From Peptococcaceae bacterium (GTDB taxonomy: Bacteria > Bacillota > Peptococcia > Peptococcales > Peptococcaceae): a stretch of DNA of 25,430 nucleotides. The stretch is taken from positions 1-25,430 of the forward strand of contig CAAEKP010000140.1 in the NCBI GenBank assembly GCA_900756555.1, in the 5' to 3' direction. The translations under genes were made by a program, and so were the position numbers. A model generated the notes under the pieces. It made no database searches. It was not told the DNA's origin and worked only from the letters and a program-made list of their open reading frames with translations. Positions 22,942 through 25,430 of this stretch are shown in pieces; the first letter of the stretch is position 1, and each line of letters begins with the position of its first letter.

Positions 22942-23917
22942 GCAGCTGCACCACCTTATAGTTTAATTCCCGCAGCATCTGCATATCCTGATCAATGGTA
23001 TAGCCGCTGGTGGTCAGCATATCGCCGGTGATGGCTGCATTGGCGCCGGAGCAGAAGCATTGGCGTCCGGCATCCGGCAACAGCCCTCTGCCGCCTGCCA
23101 GACGCAAAAACGCATCAGGCAGCAAAAAACGGAACACTGCTACAATGCGGCACATATCCGCACTGGTTAAGCGTGTGTTCTGCGCGTAAGGCGTGCCGGG
23201 AATGGGATTCAGCATATTCAGCGGCACAGACTTAACCCCCAGCTCCCGCAAGGTCAATGCCAAATCAATGCGATCCTCCATGGTTTCACCCAGCCCCATA
23301 ATGCCGCCGCTGCATACAGTCAGACCAGCCCGCTGTGCAGCCTGAATGGTCTGAATCTTTTCCTCATAGCTGTGCGTAGTGCACACCTGCGCAAAATAAC
23401 GACGGGAGCTTTCCAGATTATTGTGAATCCGGCTCACGCCAGCGGCTTTCAACTGGCGGAACTGTGCCTCCTGCAACAGCCCAAAGGAAGCGCATACAGA
23501 AACCCCTGTGTTCGCTTTAATAGCCGCAACGCTTTGGCAGACCTGGTCTATCTCTTGCTGATTCAACGCCCGTCCTGAGGTAACAATCGAATACCGCGGT
23601 ACCTCTTTTTTGTCATTATAAACAGCCTGTGCCAGCAATGCTTCGGTGGTAAGCAGCGGGTATGCCTCTGCTGTTGTCGAATACCACGCCGATTGCGCAC
23701 AATATTTGCAGTCTTCCGAGCAACGCCCGCTCTTGCCATTTATGATGGTACATAAATCAAACTGATTACCGCAAAACGCCTGCCGTATCTCATCCGCAGC
23801 CTGACAAAGCGGTTCCAACGGTTGTTGTGCCAATTCCAGCGCTGCCCTTTTATCCAGCAGCGCTCCCTGTAATACCAGCTGCTTATACTGCTCTATCCTT
23901 TGACTTTCCTGTTCCAC
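22934..23917 (-). CDS. bioB: Biotin synthase BioB
   Basis: This 327-residue radical-SAM enzyme inserts sulfur into dethiobiotin. The 4Fe-4S motif is CSEDCKYC (Cys66, Cys70, Cys73); YSIVTSGRALN, HNNLESSR and SGGIMGLGETMEDR are family signatures, as is LNPIPGTP. The C-terminal FLRLAGGRG supplies the arginine of the auxiliary cluster. I chose GTG 23917 because AGGAGG lies 7 bases upstream; the longer frame from 23935 would start inside this site. bioY ends about 50 bases upstream and bioD overlaps downstream, so it is the second gene of the biotin unit. Confidence 0.94.
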   Translation of the reverse strand: MEQESQRIEQYKQLVLQGALLDKRAALELAQQPLEPLCQAADEIRQAFCGNQFDLCTIINGKSGRCSEDCKYCAQSAWYSTTAEAYPLLTTEALLAQAVYNDKKEVPRYSIVTSGRALNQQEIDQVCQSVAAIKANTGVSVCASFGLLQEAQFRQLKAAGVSRIHNNLESSRRYFAQVCTTHSYEEKIQTIQAAQRAGLTVCSGGIMGLGETMEDRIDLALTLRELGVKSVPLNMLNPIPGTPYAQNTRLTSADMCRIVAVFRFLLPDAFLRLAGGRGLLPDAGRQCFCSGANAAITGDMLTTSGYTIDQDMQMLRELNYKVVQLHD

Positions 23918-23966
23918 GCCAAATCCTCCTCGCAATGATGTCCACGATTATTTCTCCAAACCGTTA

Positions 23967-24524
23967 CTACTGATAATGACGCAGCGCCGGAATCAATCGT
24001 TTTCCCAATATAGCACTAACCACGCACAATGCCAAATCACTGGGCAGTGGCAAAAATACGCAGGTCACCAGCAGAGGCCACACAGCCAAAGCATTGCCCA
24101 AGACAAAACGGCTGATAAAATAACAATATACCGTGCCAAACGCATACACAACCACCAGCCCGGCCAAAGCAGACAGCAACAGCCACTTGGTATCAGGCTC
24201 CGGCTTGCTCCATGCCATGCGGCCTGTCAGCCACGCACCAGCAATAAAGCCTAACAAGTAACCAAAGGTTGGCTGAAAAATATATCCCGGCCCACCGCCC
24301 TGGGTAAATACCGGCACACCCACCAATCCCAGCAATACATACACCAGCACACTCATGGCACCGTAACTTGGCCCCAATAACAGCCCGGCCATAGTGGTGC
24401 ACCAAAACTGTAACGTAAACGGCACCAACGGTGTGGGAATGCGGATAAACGCTCCAATCGCCACCAGCGCCGTAAAAATTGCACATAAAAATAGCATTGT
24501 GGTCTTATGATGTTGTTTGGTCAT
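23967..24524 (-). CDS. bioY: BioY biotin transporter substrate-binding subunit
   Basis: This 185-residue membrane protein is the S-component of biotin ECF transporters, with about six membrane helices. IPTPLVPFTLQFWCTTMAGLLLGPSYG and the GLVGVPVFTQGGGPGYIFQPTFGYLLGF region are classic BioY signatures (split for readability). No EcfA/EcfT genes are near; BioY either shares a general ECF module or may work alone. It opens the biotin unit from a consensus promoter whose start region is covered by a GTTAAC dyad. The ribosome binding site GGAGG lies inside that operator. Confidence 0.93.
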   Translation of the reverse strand: MTKQHHKTTMLFLCAIFTALVAIGAFIRIPTPLVPFTLQFWCTTMAGLLLGPSYGAMSVLVYVLLGLVGVPVFTQGGGPGYIFQPTFGYLLGFIAGAWLTGRMAWSKPEPDTKWLLLSALAGLVVVYAFGTVYCYFISRFVLGNALAVWPLLVTCVFLPLPSDLALCVVSAILGKRLIPALRHYQ

Positions 24525-24556
24525 AGTTAACCTCCATATTGAAATAAAGTTAACTA
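24524..24556. promoter_or_regulatory. BirA-type biotin operator TAGTTAAC-N17-GTTAACTA
   Basis: Perfect 8-bp arms lie just downstream of the -10 box and run up to the bioY start codon. Bacillus-type BirA operators use GTTAAC half-sites with a spacing near 15; here it is 17. A further GTTAAC at 24604-24609 and a GTCAACC half-site at 24581-24587 lie upstream. Repression by biotinyl-AMP-bound BirA is inferred; birA is not in the window. Confidence 0.82.
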
Positions 24557-24585
24557 ATTATAAACCCTGTCTTGTTCATTGTCAA
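24557..24585 (-). promoter_or_regulatory. Consensus promoter of the biotin unit
   Basis: On the minus strand TTGACA (24585-24580) and TATAAT (24562-24557) are 17 bases apart, a perfect sigmaA consensus. The leader is about 26 bases. Confidence 0.9.
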
Positions 24586-24903
24586 CCAAGATTCACAAGC
24601 AAAGTTAACAAAAAAACATCTCATCTCTCACACCACCTGCAATTTTCATGAAACAATGCTTTATCCCTTATTATCGAAACTTGCGTTCCGATCATTTACA
24701 GATTTTTTCTTTCAGTTCACCTGATGACATTGTATAATATTGTAAAGAAATAAAGGTACATATACTCCTACATTACAGCCCGCCTTTGTGAAGATCCTAT
24801 ATTTTTACAGCGCTATAGTCGAACTGCCCGGCATAAATGTAAATTTTAAATATAACCTGCTATGCAGAAAATGAACAGCAATCTCCACCGATTTAACGAT
24901 ACA
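24586..24903. other. Gene-free spacer between biotin promoter and NTF2-like gene
   Basis: This AT-rich stretch holds no convincing coding frame. It contains a third GTTAAC half-site at 24604-24609 and a TATAAT box near 24733-24738 on the plus strand with only a weak -35, which might start an upstream transcript toward 24980. I see no clear hairpin followed by a T run and no RNA gene. Confidence 0.5.
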
Positions 24904-24932
24904 TTGAAAAGTACTCACCTGCATGATAAAAT
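24904..24932 (+). promoter_or_regulatory. Promoter of the NTF2-like gene
   Basis: TTGAAA (24904-24909) and TAAAAT (24927-24932) are 17 bases apart. GGAGG follows 7 bases before ATG 24980. Confidence 0.8.
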
Positions 24933-24979
24933 AGAGGCAAGTAAAACGTACAGAAAATTGGATTTGTGGAGGAAAACAA

Positions 24980-25336
24980 ATGTTACGACCAAAAGAAGTA
25001 GTGTGTAAATGGGTAGATGCTTTTAATAATCACGATGTAGAAGCAATCGTGAGCCTGTATCATGATAACGCAACCAATCATCAGGTGACAAATGCCCCTG
25101 TGATTGGGATAGACGCAATTAGAGCAATGTTTACAGCAGAATTTGCCACTGCGGATATGACAGCAATTGTAGAAAATATTTTTGAAGACGGACAATGGGC
25201 AATTTTAGAATGGAAAGACCCTCTGGGATTACGGGGGTGCGGATTTTTCCAGATTGTAAATGATAAAATCCTGTTTCAAAGAGGATATTGGGATAAACTC
25301 TCATTTTTGAAACAGCACAATTTACCCATTGAGTAA
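24980..25336 (+). CDS. SnoaL/NTF2-like family protein
   Basis: This 118-residue protein matches the SnoaL-like branch of the NTF2 fold: an N-terminal helix CKWVDAFNNHDVEAIVSLYHDNATNH, a GIDAIRAMFTAEF turn-helix, and C-terminal strands WAILEWKDPLGLRGCGFFQIV. Such cone-shaped domains bind small hydrophobic ligands or act as isomerases/cyclases; specific function cannot be assigned. It has no signal peptide or membrane segment. GGAGGAAAACAA precedes ATG 24980, and it has its own promoter and terminator, so it is a single-gene unit. Confidence 0.8.
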   Translation: MLRPKEVVCKWVDAFNNHDVEAIVSLYHDNATNHQVTNAPVIGIDAIRAMFTAEFATADMTAIVENIFEDGQWAILEWKDPLGLRGCGFFQIVNDKILFQRGYWDKLSFLKQHNLPIE

Positions 25337-25377
25337 TCCACTGGCAACTTTCAGCTTGTAAAGAAAAGCACTATCCT

Positions 25378-25413
25378 CCCTGCCGATATATATTTCGGCA
25401 GGGATTGTTTTTT
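25378..25413 (+). terminator. Terminator after the NTF2-like gene
   Basis: CCCTGCCGA pairs with TCGGCAGGG around a short AT loop, followed by ATTG and six T residues. Confidence 0.88.
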
Positions 25414-25430
25414 ATACTACAGCGGGCAGA

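Noticed and set aside
24733..24738. TATAAT as the start of a small RNA in the spacer
   Set aside because: No good -35 element and no terminator downstream before the next promoter.

Overview
The window is 25.4 kb of chromosomal-type DNA from a Gram-positive-lineage bacterium (Bacillota, possibly Negativicutes; this placement is an inference). Supporting signs are strong AGGAGG-type ribosome binding sites, several TTGACA-N17-TATAAT promoters, the mltG-trmR-trhP gene order also known from Bacillus subtilis (yrrL-yrrM-yrrN/O), and a bioY-bioB-bioD-bioA cluster with a GTTAAC-type operator. I see no rRNA, tRNA, CRISPR array, transposase or phage gene.

Layout. (1) 130-2533: a DASS/SLC13 anion transporter (minus) faces a Crp/Fnr regulator (plus) across a spacer carrying a dyad on the regulator's extended -10. 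(2) 2573-5026: a minus-strand arsenic-type operon, ArsR > DUF318/ArsP-like permease > thioredoxin-like protein > carboxymuconolactone decarboxylase-like protein > ArsC-type phosphatase. It is read from a consensus promoter with a 22-bp palindrome at the transcription start. Its thioredoxin gene is out of frame at an A6 run. (3) 5039-7874: minus-strand methyltransferase, CmpB-type membrane/coiled-coil protein and a small unknown protein. (4) 8110-10602: plus-strand P-type ATPase of the CtpE type, with two mutually exclusive hairpins upstream, then a shared terminator and a small zinc-ribbon protein. (5) 11232-13565: an Rrf2-family regulator converges on two tandem sirtuin-like genes. The upstream one looks like a class M sirtuin, with Gln at the usual catalytic His. 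The downstream one is divergent and frame-disrupted. (6) 13665-16731: mltG-trmR-trhP, for peptidoglycan glycan-strand termination and tRNA U34 hydroxylation/methoxylation. (7) 16789-18241: a TetR regulator and a methyltransferase in one plus-strand operon. (8) 18295-20681: a 71-residue unknown, YraN, and a COG2509-type FAD protein. (9) 20735-24585: biotin uptake and late biotin synthesis. (10) 24904-25413: a SnoaL/NTF2-like protein with its own promoter and terminator.

How they work together. Block 2 reads as a thiol/metalloid-responsive unit: repressor, exporter candidate, thiol redox proteins and a reductase. Block 9 imports biotin (BioY) and converts KAPA to biotin (BioA, BioD, BioB), but no bioF or pimelate gene is in view. 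Block 6 is conserved housekeeping.

The points most worth a second look are the A6 frameshift that hides a Cys-rich N-terminus, the tandem sirtuin pair with no visible macrodomain, GcvH-L or lipoate-ligase partner, and the alternative hairpins before the ATPase. No clearly new system can be proven from sequence alone.
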